A stretch of 14,990 nt of DNA from CAZQRW01 sp964596115 (GTDB lineage Bacteria > Hydrothermota > UBA3072 > B12-G15): assembly GCA_964596115.1 (NCBI GenBank), contig CAZQRW010000046.1, positions 1 to 14,990 on the forward strand, in the 5' to 3' direction. The position numbers and the translations under genes are program-made. A model generated the notes under the pieces. That model was not told the origin of the DNA and ran no database searches. It worked only from the letters and a program-made list of their open reading frames with translations. Shown piece after piece: positions 1 through 5,452 of this stretch (position 1 is its first letter; each line of letters opens with the position of its first letter).

Positions 1-120
1 AGTTAATATTGGATGTTAAAAGAAAACCTTTCATTATAATTATTCTTTTGGTAAAAATCAGTCATATAAATGTAGTGGATAGATGGTATCATTAGGACAT
101 ATCCATAGCTACAAAATTTA

Positions 121-148
121 TTGACCCATCGAGTTTTTCTGTTATAAT
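121..148 (+). promoter_or_regulatory. Sigma70-like promoter of the mini-protein/trpS operon
   Basis: A -35 box TTGACC (121-126) and a perfect -10 box TATAAT (143-148) are separated by 16 bp. The predicted start is near 155, about 50 nt before the first Shine-Dalgarno site. It is the only strong promoter seen upstream of trpS. Confidence 0.7.
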
Positions 149-206
149 AAATCATATAAATATATGCAGGATAATGTTAGTCTTTATAAACTAAGGAGGT
201 GAAAAA

Positions 207-329
207 TTGATAAAACAGAGATTCCCGAGACATAAATCTAACCCACTATTTCCTATTATTCTTTTTATTCTATTGGTGATCGTCATCTACATAATGATAA
301 TGCTTAAAAAATTTGGTGGAGGATACTAA
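207..329 (+). CDS. Small single-span membrane protein (40 aa) abutting trpS
   Basis: This is a 40-codon open frame starting with TTG, not recognised as any known family. A near-perfect Shine-Dalgarno AAGGAGGTG (193-201) lies 5 nt before the TTG, which decides the start. The product begins with a basic segment (MIKQRFPRHK), followed from about residue 14 to 33 by an unbroken hydrophobic stretch rich in Ile, Leu and Val, then the basic/glycine tail LKKFGGGY. This predicts one transmembrane helix with a short positively charged end on each side. The TAA stop (327-329) directly touches the trpS ATG at 330, and the GGTGGAGG encoding the glycine tail doubles as the trpS ribosome binding site, so the two are probably translationally coupled. 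It could be a true membrane microprotein or mainly a translated leader controlling trpS; no Trp codons occur in it, so a classical Trp attenuator peptide is unlikely. Confidence 0.65.
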   Translation: MIKQRFPRHKSNPLFPIILFILLVIVIYIMIMLKKFGGGY

Positions 330-1301
330 ATGGGTATCATTCTAAGTGGATTGAGGCCAACGGGAAAGGTGCACATTGGAAATTATTTTGGCGCACTCCA
401 GAACTGGGTTAAACTTCAGGATGAATACAAATGTTTTTTCGAAATTGCAGATTGGCATTCTCTTACAACAAAATATGAAAACACAAAGGATCTGAGAGAA
501 ACCATTTTAAACACTGCAAAGGATTGGTTCTCTGTGGGCATTGATTATAATAAATCGGTTGTTTTTGTCCAATCGGATGTAAAGGAACACGCAGAACTTC
601 ACCTTTTATTCTCAATGCTCGTTACATTACAGAGACTCCAGAGGAACCCTACTGTCAAAGAGATGGTAAAGGACCTTCATCTTGGCAAAAATGTTTCTTA
701 TGGTCTTCTTGGTTATCCTGTTCTTCAGGCTGCTGATATATTAATCTACAGGGCAGATAAGGTTCCCGTGGGAGAGGACCAACTCCCCCACCTTGAACTT
801 ACAAGGGAGATTGCCAGGAGATTCAATTATCTTTTTGGAAGCGTTTTTGCCGAACCAGATCCTCTTTTGACGCCTGCACCAAGGGTGCCTGGGGTGGATG
901 GCAAAAGGATGTCCAAATCGATGAATAATGCCATTTTCCTCACAGACGATGGGAGGACTGTGGAAAAAAAGGTTATGCAGGCATTTACAGACCCTGTGAA
1001 GATCAAGAAGGATGACCCAGGACATCCTGAGGGATGTGTTGTGTTTGCATACAGGAAAATACTTGATCCGGAAGGTTCTAAAGAAATAAAAAAAGAATGT
1101 AAGGCAGGAAAGATAGGTTGTGTGGAGTGTAAAAAGGAGACATCGCGGATGCTAAATGCATTCCTTGAACCCATAAGAAAAAAGAGACAAGAAGTAGAGG
1201 CATTAGATATAACAGGAATATTAAAGGATGGAGCGGCTAAGGCACGAAAGACAGCCTCAGAGACAATGAAGCTCGTAAGGGAACATATGTCACTATGGTA
1301 G
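330..1301 (+). CDS. trpS: Tryptophanyl-tRNA synthetase, cysteine-cluster (Fe-S type) form
   Basis: TrpRS (class Ic aminoacyl-tRNA synthetase) activates tryptophan with ATP and charges tRNA-Trp in the cytosol. The 323-residue length is normal for bacterial TrpRS. The HIGH-type signature is HIGN at residues 15-18, and the KMSKS loop is RMSKS at 193-197. The segment 'LGYPVLQAADIL' belongs to the Trp-binding region. The C-terminal helical anticodon domain contains four cysteines at 236, 257, 264 and 267 (spacing C-x20-C-x6-C-x2-C). This closely matches the C-x22-C-x6-C-x2-C pattern that binds a [4Fe-4S] cluster in Thermotoga maritima TrpRS, so an Fe-S cluster is inferred. The ATG start is fixed by GGTGGAGG just upstream and by the MGIILSGLRPTG N-terminus typical of the family. 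The gene abuts the preceding mini-protein and is followed by a terminator. The identification is secure; the cluster is a prediction. Confidence 0.98.
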   Translation: MGIILSGLRPTGKVHIGNYFGALQNWVKLQDEYKCFFEIADWHSLTTKYENTKDLRETILNTAKDWFSVGIDYNKSVVFVQSDVKEHAELHLLFSMLVTLQRLQRNPTVKEMVKDLHLGKNVSYGLLGYPVLQAADILIYRADKVPVGEDQLPHLELTREIARRFNYLFGSVFAEPDPLLTPAPRVPGVDGKRMSKSMNNAIFLTDDGRTVEKKVMQAFTDPVKIKKDDPGHPEGCVVFAYRKILDPEGSKEIKKECKAGKIGCVECKKETSRMLNAFLEPIRKKRQEVEALDITGILKDGAAKARKTASETMKLVREHMSLW

Positions 1302-1326
1302 ATTTGGCAAGAACAAATTAAGAAAA

Positions 1327-1352
1327 GGGTGGGTTTCCCCACCCCTTTTTTT
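1327..1352. terminator. Bidirectional intrinsic terminator between trpS and the convergent secreted-protein gene
   Basis: The stem GGGTGGG (1327-1333) pairs with CCCACCC (1338-1344) across a TTTC loop. On the plus strand a run of seven T follows (1346-1352). On the minus strand the same stem is followed by TTTTCTTAATTT, so it can serve both converging genes. The stop codon of the minus-strand gene (1351-1353) lies at its edge. Confidence 0.85.
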
Positions 1353-3834
1353 ACTTTATAGCAGTAAGTTTCCCCGTTACTCTATCACCATTCAGTTCGA
1401 TGCTGTAGAAATAAACGCCCGAGGAGACAGGATTACCATTTTCATTTTTCCCGTCCCAGACAAAACTTTTTCTGCCTGCTGTCTTCTCAATCTGCTTGTA
1501 ATTTGCGATTCTCTGTCCTGCGACATTGAATATCTTAAATCCAACATTACCCGGGTACGAAATCTCGAAGTAGACTTTAGTTGAATGGATAAAGGGATTG
1601 GGAGAGACCTTCAGAATCCTTAAATTTTTATCAATGGATACAATGGGATTATCATCTATACCTGAAGCCTCTGCCCAGGTAATCGCATTGTGGAGGAGAA
1701 GCACCATATCTCCAGTCCAGTATCCGTAATCTCCAGGAACCGCGTTAAACCCAATAACTCCACCAGCTGGATATGGAGCATCCATTGTCCCTACTAACCA
1801 CTCACCGTCATCCCACTTTGCGACGGAATCTGCACCTGGGTTTATAACGAGTGAATCCCTGTATTGGTCTGAGACAGCGGTCACACCGTTCATTATAGGA
1901 TGAGCTGGGTCATACCATCCAAGATTTGCTGCAGCATAATGGTTACCACCAGTTGGTGAGTTGAATGGATTATATGTCGGTGTCATTATTGCACCACCGA
2001 GGGAATTCCCCTGAGTGTACCAGGACCACCCACAGGTAATGACCCATTTACCAGCATCTACAAATGCGGCAAGGGTATCACCAAGTGCTAATGTATCCAG
2101 ATGCGAATAATTTGGCCAGGTGAATATTACATCATACAATGAAAGATCCTTCATAGTAGGGGTATAAGAACTTGTATTCATATGGTCTATATTCCCTATG
2201 TCTGTGTATGCCATCAATGAGTCACGGGTATCTGGTTGGTCATAATCAGCGATTGCCATAAGTATATTGGGGGATACACCATTTGCCCAGTAAAGTATAA
2301 AATTTTCAAGGATATCTGAATAATTATAGTAATATGCATATTCAATTGGTTGCATGGTAGCTATTACTCCTCCCTGCCCATACCTGAAGATTGCAGTAGC
2401 AGGTACGTCAGGAATACTATCCCTTATAATCTCGTATGCATCTGCCGGAAGATTTGCAAGATATCCATGTGTAGAAGAGTCCCAGTTGTTGAGTGTAGTA
2501 TCAACTATATAATTTGGGTTATTCACAATAGGATGCCAGGAAGAAACGATAATTACAGTGTCATTCGCCTGAAAGTAACTGGTAAATCCACCTGGCATTG
2601 AAAGACCTGTCCAGTCATCACTATACCATTCTGCGCCATTCAATTCAAAAACGCCACCAGCCGAAATCCAGCTCTCCCACCAGGTTCTGTTTGTTTCAAT
2701 ATGCTGGTAAAACGTGTCAGGTTGTGTACTGCTGATGATTACCTTTGTATAGATAGATAGGTCAGCCGTCCCCATATCGCCAGATGTGAATACCTTAAAA
2801 GGAATCCCGTTTGCGTAGAGAACATCCTTATTTGACCTAAAGGACCAGGGTTCCCTGTCCTGGAAGAGTGCAACCCTTGCAATGGAATAGCCCACATCTA
2901 TTCTGTAGATCTGATTACCATAGTGTGTGTTGAACCACATATCACTCCCATCAAATGCGAGGCCTTCCTCGATATAGCTTGCAGGATTCCCCGGGAGTGA
3001 ATATGAGTTCAAAAGCACAGGGGTTGCTCCACTGATGTCTACCTGTTTTAACAGGTGATCAACGTTGTCTAAAATCCACATTGTTCCATCCTTTCCTACA
3101 TAGGCAATATCCATAGGCCAGCCAATAATACCACCAATATACCACTGGGTCTGAATATTCATCAATGTATCTACCTTGTAAAGGGTATCATTATAATTTG
3201 CACCACCTGTTGAGACAATATAGAGATACTGTCCATCACTACTTACACCCCTCATACCTGTTCCACCGGGGCCAGTATAGCTGGCTATCAATGTCCCCGT
3301 TTTCGTTACCTTCCTTATCATTCCGTTCGACCAATCAGCAACATACATAATGTCATTTATAAATCCTGCACCAAAACCATTTCCAGTTGTGGGCATATCC
3401 CAGGTAGTGTAAACAGAACCATTCTCTGGGTCAAGGGCATTTACTGTTGCTGCAACACTACTGCCATTACTCGAGATAAGCCAGAGATACCTCCCATCCC
3501 ATTCAAGACCATTATTCTGCGTTCTCGGTGCAGGGAAGGAGTCAATTGTATTGGCATATTTTGTACCCTTTACAGAATATGCACTTCCTGATGCTTTAGA
3601 GACACCACTTGCCTCCTTAGAAACAGATAGATACTTGGTAATAACAGGTTCTGTTTTTTTAACAGGATTTACTAATCTAGAATCTGTACTTGAAATAGCT
3701 GGATTTCTCACAGTGACAGACCTCGTTTTTTGGATAACCCTCTTTTTTATTACTCTTGGTGAATTTGGATGCATAGCACCTAACATAGAGAGAAATAATA
3801 TTGGTAAAACTAACAACATTACCCCTTTACGCAT
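1351..3834 (-). CDS. Large secreted protein: beta-propeller, two GATase-like domains, FlgD-like C-terminal domain
   Basis: This is an exported protein of unknown function. Residues 1-21 form a signal peptide (basic MRK, then a Leu-rich core ending LGA). Residues 25-95 are a Ser/Val/Lys linker. Residues about 100-316 show propeller-like repeats ('GLEWDGRYLWLISS', 'GVSSDGQYLYIVSTGG', 'GLAFDGSDMWFNTHYG'). Residues about 317-518 and 522-722 look like two successive class I glutamine-amidotransferase-like folds: each opens with a hydrophobic strand (ARVALFQD, PNILMAIAD), has a 'LSIYTKVI' or 'LSLYDVIF' strand, and ends in a helix (NFILYWANG, LLHNAITWA). I see no convincing catalytic triad. Residues about 736-827 are a FlgD-like/Por-secretion-type domain with VSPNPF, FKIFNVAGQRI, WDGKNENG and SSGVYFYSI, used in FCB-type bacteria as a sorting or anchoring module. 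AAGGAGGG (3839-3846) fixes the ATG. It has its own promoter and appears monocistronic. Confidence 0.9.
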   Translation of the reverse strand: MRKGVMLLVLPILFLSMLGAMHPNSPRVIKKRVIQKTRSVTVRNPAISSTDSRLVNPVKKTEPVITKYLSVSKEASGVSKASGSAYSVKGTKYANTIDSFPAPRTQNNGLEWDGRYLWLISSNGSSVAATVNALDPENGSVYTTWDMPTTGNGFGAGFINDIMYVADWSNGMIRKVTKTGTLIASYTGPGGTGMRGVSSDGQYLYIVSTGGANYNDTLYKVDTLMNIQTQWYIGGIIGWPMDIAYVGKDGTMWILDNVDHLLKQVDISGATPVLLNSYSLPGNPASYIEEGLAFDGSDMWFNTHYGNQIYRIDVGYSIARVALFQDREPWSFRSNKDVLYANGIPFKVFTSGDMGTADLSIYTKVIISSTQPDTFYQHIETNRTWWESWISAGGVFELNGAEWYSDDWTGLSMPGGFTSYFQANDTVIIVSSWHPIVNNPNYIVDTTLNNWDSSTHGYLANLPADAYEIIRDSIPDVPATAIFRYGQGGVIATMQPIEYAYYYNYSDILENFILYWANGVSPNILMAIADYDQPDTRDSLMAYTDIGNIDHMNTSSYTPTMKDLSLYDVIFTWPNYSHLDTLALGDTLAAFVDAGKWVITCGWSWYTQGNSLGGAIMTPTYNPFNSPTGGNHYAAANLGWYDPAHPIMNGVTAVSDQYRDSLVINPGADSVAKWDDGEWLVGTMDAPYPAGGVIGFNAVPGDYGYWTGDMVLLLHNAITWAEASGIDDNPIVSIDKNLRILKVSPNPFIHSTKVYFEISYPGNVGFKIFNVAGQRIANYKQIEKTAGRKSFVWDGKNENGNPVSSGVYFYSIELNGDRVTGKLTAIK

Positions 3835-3853
3835 AAAGCCCTCCTTCTGTTTT

Positions 3854-3868
3854 GTTCCTTAAAGGAAC
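3854..3868 (-). promoter_or_regulatory. Perfect inverted repeat in the leader of the secreted-protein gene
   Basis: Two 7-bp arms, GTTCCTT and AAGGAAC, flank a single central base. The element lies between the predicted transcription start (about 3890) and the Shine-Dalgarno site (3839-3846). It may be an operator or an RNA hairpin. The upstream arm could also pair with the AAGGAG of the ribosome binding site, which would give two alternative structures. The regulatory function is inferred. Confidence 0.4.
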
Positions 3869-3896
3869 GGTTAATAAATATTGCCCATTAATATAT

Positions 3897-3924
3897 ATTA
3901 TCACATATAAATCTCTTTTGTCAA
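3897..3924 (-). promoter_or_regulatory. Sigma70-like promoter of the secreted-protein gene
   Basis: On the minus strand, TTGACA (3924-3919) is followed after 16 bp by GATAAT (3902-3897). This gives a perfect -35 box and five of six matches at -10. The predicted start is about 3890, leaving a leader of some 55 nt that carries the inverted repeat. Confidence 0.75.
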
Positions 3925-4052
3925 ATATTTTTATCAACTATTTTCCTTGAAATTCTAAAAAACGATTTATCAGGGGTAATATGGCTGGTGTTCTTTACTT
4001 TCTGTAACAGATAATGATTGATTTTTTTGGAGGGTTTAATCTCAGAGACGGT

Positions 4053-4080
4053 TTGACAGATATTTATCTTTTAATATAAT
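4053..4080 (+). promoter_or_regulatory. Orphan consensus sigma70 promoter, facing antisense into the tetR operon
   Basis: TTGACA (4053-4058) and TATAAT (4075-4080) are both exact consensus and are separated by 16 bp, the same spacing as the sir2 promoter in this window. No recognisable gene lies on the plus strand until ppdK at 5453. A transcript starting near 4087 would first cover a 20-codon frame (4148-4210) and then run antisense to the 70-aa gene and tetR. Confidence 0.6.
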
Positions 4081-4147
4081 GGATTTAGTCTTGTAATAGG
4101 GAGTATTCTATTTTTGGCTTATTAAATTAATATAAGAAGGGGAAGAT

Positions 4148-4210
4148 ATGCCCATATATTATTTCCTATCATCAAGAAACTATTCCCTTTATACTGGAGG
4201 AGCCACATAG
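4148..4210 (+). CDS. Possible 20-residue peptide downstream of the orphan promoter
   Basis: An ATG at 4148 is preceded by AAGGGGA at about 5 nt, a reasonable ribosome binding site, and opens a 20-codon frame ending TAG (4208-4210). The peptide is rich in Tyr and Ser (begins MPIYYFLSSR). It sits about 60 nt downstream of the predicted start of the orphan promoter. Its last 22 nt lie antisense to the end of the 70-aa gene. Such short frames arise easily by chance; the promoter and ribosome site are the only support. Confidence 0.22.
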   Translation: MPIYYFLSSRNYSLYTGGAT

Positions 4211-4401
4211 ACCATAAACTGTTTTTTGTTTCCATCCATAGAAAAGTAATTTATTTTAAAGGTTCTCTCTTTATTTGATGTAGTGATAATAGTTTCTTCC
4301 GTTATTCCAGATGAATAAGGGTAGGGAGAGACACTGTCAACTTTCGTAATGAGTTCCAAGGGGGTGATACATATCAATATAAAAAATATAATATTGTGCA
4401 T
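4189..4401 (-). CDS. Small exported protein of unknown function, downstream of tetR
   Basis: The 70-residue product matches no family that I recognise. It begins with a hydrophobic segment (MHNIIFFILICITPLELI), which could be a signal peptide or a membrane anchor. After this come about 50 polar residues with alternating hydrophobics ('TFKINYF', 'KQFMVYVAPPV'), suggesting beta strands. The ATG is fixed by a strong Shine-Dalgarno (AGGAGG) that lies inside the last codons of tetR, and only 2 nt separate the tetR stop from this ATG, so the gene is almost certainly co-transcribed and coupled with tetR. Such a place is usually held by an efflux component; here only a short protein remains. It could be an intact small envelope protein under TetR control or the truncated start of a longer lost gene. 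No continuation in another frame is evident downstream. Confidence 0.6.
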   Translation of the reverse strand: MHNIIFFILICITPLELITKVDSVSPYPYSSGITEETIITTSNKERTFKINYFSMDGNKKQFMVYVAPPV

Positions 4402-4403
4402 CC

Positions 4404-5003
4404 TTACCTCCTCTGTATTCCTCTCAAAAGTGCATCAAAAAATCCATCTATTCGCATGGAAAGGTTTATAGATTCAGATTCAATTATCCATTGGAGCATA
4501 ATACCATCCATAAAAGCGAGAACTGTAGAGGCAACAGTTTTAGGGTTAATATCTTTATTAAACTCCCCTCTTATTATGCCCTCCAATACTATTTCCTTAA
4601 TTTTATCGCTAAACTCCCTGTAGATATTTTTTAAATTTATAAAGTTTTTTTCCCTTATCCCTTCATTCCAGAATTCTATAATTACATTAAAATAATGGCG
4701 AGGATAGGAAAAAAACACCTTTTTATATCCTTCGAGCACTTTTTTCAATTTAATAGAAGGAGAATCATTTTTGTTTATGTTTTCCATCACCATTTTATCC
4801 ACATCAGAGAATATAAGATCAATACAAGCGGAGAATATTTCACCTTTGCTTTTAAAGTATTCATACAATGTTCCTTTACCCATCCCCACTTTTTTGGCTA
4901 TTTCAGAAACCTTTGCCTCATGATACCCCTTATTTGAGAAAACATCCAGGGCAGAATGAATAATTTTCTTTTTTATTTTTTTCTTATCAATAATCTTTGG
5001 CAT
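4404..5003 (-). CDS. TetR/AcrR-family transcriptional regulator
   Basis: This is a one-component repressor: an N-terminal helix-turn-helix binds DNA, and the variable C-terminal domain binds an unknown ligand and dimerises. The 199-residue length is typical. Residues about 11-57 form the TetR HTH, with 'IIHSALDVFSNKGYHEAKV' split around 'SEIAKKVGMGKGTLYEYFKSK', the family's most conserved segment. The C-terminal part (about 85-190) is helical with no diagnostic motif. I chose the ATG at 5003 (MPKII). An upstream TTG at 5033 would extend the frame by ten residues, but it lies inside the operator palindrome and just upstream of the predicted transcription start. The ribosome site is modest (AAAAGGG). 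A perfect palindrome over the promoter start site indicates autoregulation. The gene is followed after 2 nt by a 70-aa exported protein; no transporter lies nearby, so its other targets are unknown. Confidence 0.92.
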   Translation of the reverse strand: MPKIIDKKKIKKKIIHSALDVFSNKGYHEAKVSEIAKKVGMGKGTLYEYFKSKGEIFSACIDLIFSDVDKMVMENINKNDSPSIKLKKVLEGYKKVFFSYPRHYFNVIIEFWNEGIREKNFINLKNIYREFSDKIKEIVLEGIIRGEFNKDINPKTVASTVLAFMDGIMLQWIIESESINLSMRIDGFFDALLRGIQRR

Positions 5004-5011
5004 AAGTACCC

Positions 5012-5035
5012 TTTTGACCGACTCGTCGGTCAAAA
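5012..5035. promoter_or_regulatory. Predicted TetR operator (24-bp palindrome)
   Basis: Arms TTTTGACCGAC and GTCGGTCAAAA are perfectly complementary over 11 bp around a 2-bp centre. The site spans the predicted start (about 5030) of the tetR promoter and ends 9 nt before the tetR ATG. Size and symmetry are those of TetR-family operators, so autorepression is inferred. Confidence 0.85.
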
Positions 5036-5036
5036 A

Positions 5037-5064
5037 ATAATAGAGGAAATAATTAAATTGTCAA
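5037..5064 (-). promoter_or_regulatory. Promoter of tetR and the 70-aa gene
   Basis: On the minus strand, TTGACA (5064-5059) and TATTAT (5042-5037) are separated by 16 bp. The predicted start near 5030 lies inside the operator palindrome, so a bound repressor would block initiation. Confidence 0.75.
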
Positions 5065-5255
5065 GATTGTTTTTTTTAAAACCATAGAAGCTTGGAAATC
5101 AATTTACTATTTTAATTTATATTTTGTCTATTTCTATTTGCTTTTAAAAATTTATTTAATAAAATCCTCTTGACAAAATTTAGAAATGTAGTAATTTATT
5201 AGTAATATTTTTATACCCCCTGTTATTTCCTCTTCATTTTTTTTGCCCTCCTTTC

Positions 5256-5287
5256 GTAGGGTCGGTTATACCGACCCTACTCTTTTT
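5256..5287 (+). terminator. Strong hairpin with T-rich tail (orphan terminator or palindromic repeat)
   Basis: Arms GTAGGGTCGGT (5256-5266) and ACCGACCCTAC (5270-5280) pair perfectly over 11 bp around a TAT loop, followed by TCTTTTT on the plus strand. Structurally this is an intrinsic terminator, but no known plus-strand gene ends upstream. It could end a transcript from the orphan promoter at 4053, act in a long ppdK leader, or be a dispersed palindromic repeat. On the minus strand it is not followed by a T-run. Confidence 0.55.
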
Positions 5288-5396
5288 ATAACTGCATTAT
5301 ACCTACCCATAATTATAAATGTTTTAAATGAGAATAAAACTTGTGAAATAATTACCTCAGGCTAATAAAATCGGGTTTTTCTTTCATAGTTTTTAC

Positions 5397-5424
5397 TTGA
5401 AATCTTTTTTCTTTACATTATATT
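5397..5424 (+). promoter_or_regulatory. Predicted ppdK promoter
   Basis: TTGAAA (5397-5402) and TATATT (5419-5424) are separated by 16 bp, each one mismatch from consensus. An alternative -10, TATTAT at 5421, would give an 18-bp spacer. The predicted start lies about 20 nt before the ppdK ATG, so the leader would contain little beyond the ribosome site AAAGGAGGTG (5441-5450). Confidence 0.55.
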
Positions 5425-5452
5425 ATACAAACTGAAATAAAAAGGAGGTGTT

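Larger units (their letters stand above)
3835..4188. other. Intergenic region between the secreted-protein gene and the 70-aa gene
   Basis: This 354-bp stretch holds the leader, inverted repeat and promoter of the minus-strand secreted-protein gene at its left end. Further right it carries a perfect consensus promoter on the plus strand (4053-4080) and the start of a tiny open frame (4148). No terminator for the tetR operon is recognisable here, and no longer gene is visible on either strand. Confidence 0.6.
5004..5452. other. Intergenic region between tetR and ppdK
   Basis: This 449-bp, very AT-rich divergent region holds the tetR operator and promoter at the left, a strong GC-rich hairpin near its middle (5256-5280), and the ppdK promoter and ribosome site at the right. 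A TTGACA at 5170-5175 on the plus strand lacks a good -10 box (TAATTT after 16 bp). No gene, tRNA or recognisable riboswitch is seen. Confidence 0.6.

Noticed and set aside
1..206. A gene or RNA upstream of the first promoter
   Set aside because: No frame with a ribosome site and no stable fold is apparent before the promoter at 121; the left edge may be the flank of a gene outside the window.
827..1342. 171-codon open frame on the minus strand inside trpS
   Set aside because: It lies antisense to the secure trpS gene, has Cys/Ser/Phe-rich composition typical of a shadow frame, and resembles no protein family.
5004..5033. TTG start at 5033 giving a 209-residue TetR
   Set aside because: The TTG lies inside the operator palindrome and slightly upstream of the predicted transcription start; the ATG at 5003 gives the usual TetR N-terminus.
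5229..5255. Minus-strand AAAGGAGGG followed by ATG and four codons next to the hairpin
   Set aside because: The frame stops after MKRK, nothing continues in other frames, and no promoter is seen for it; likely chance.
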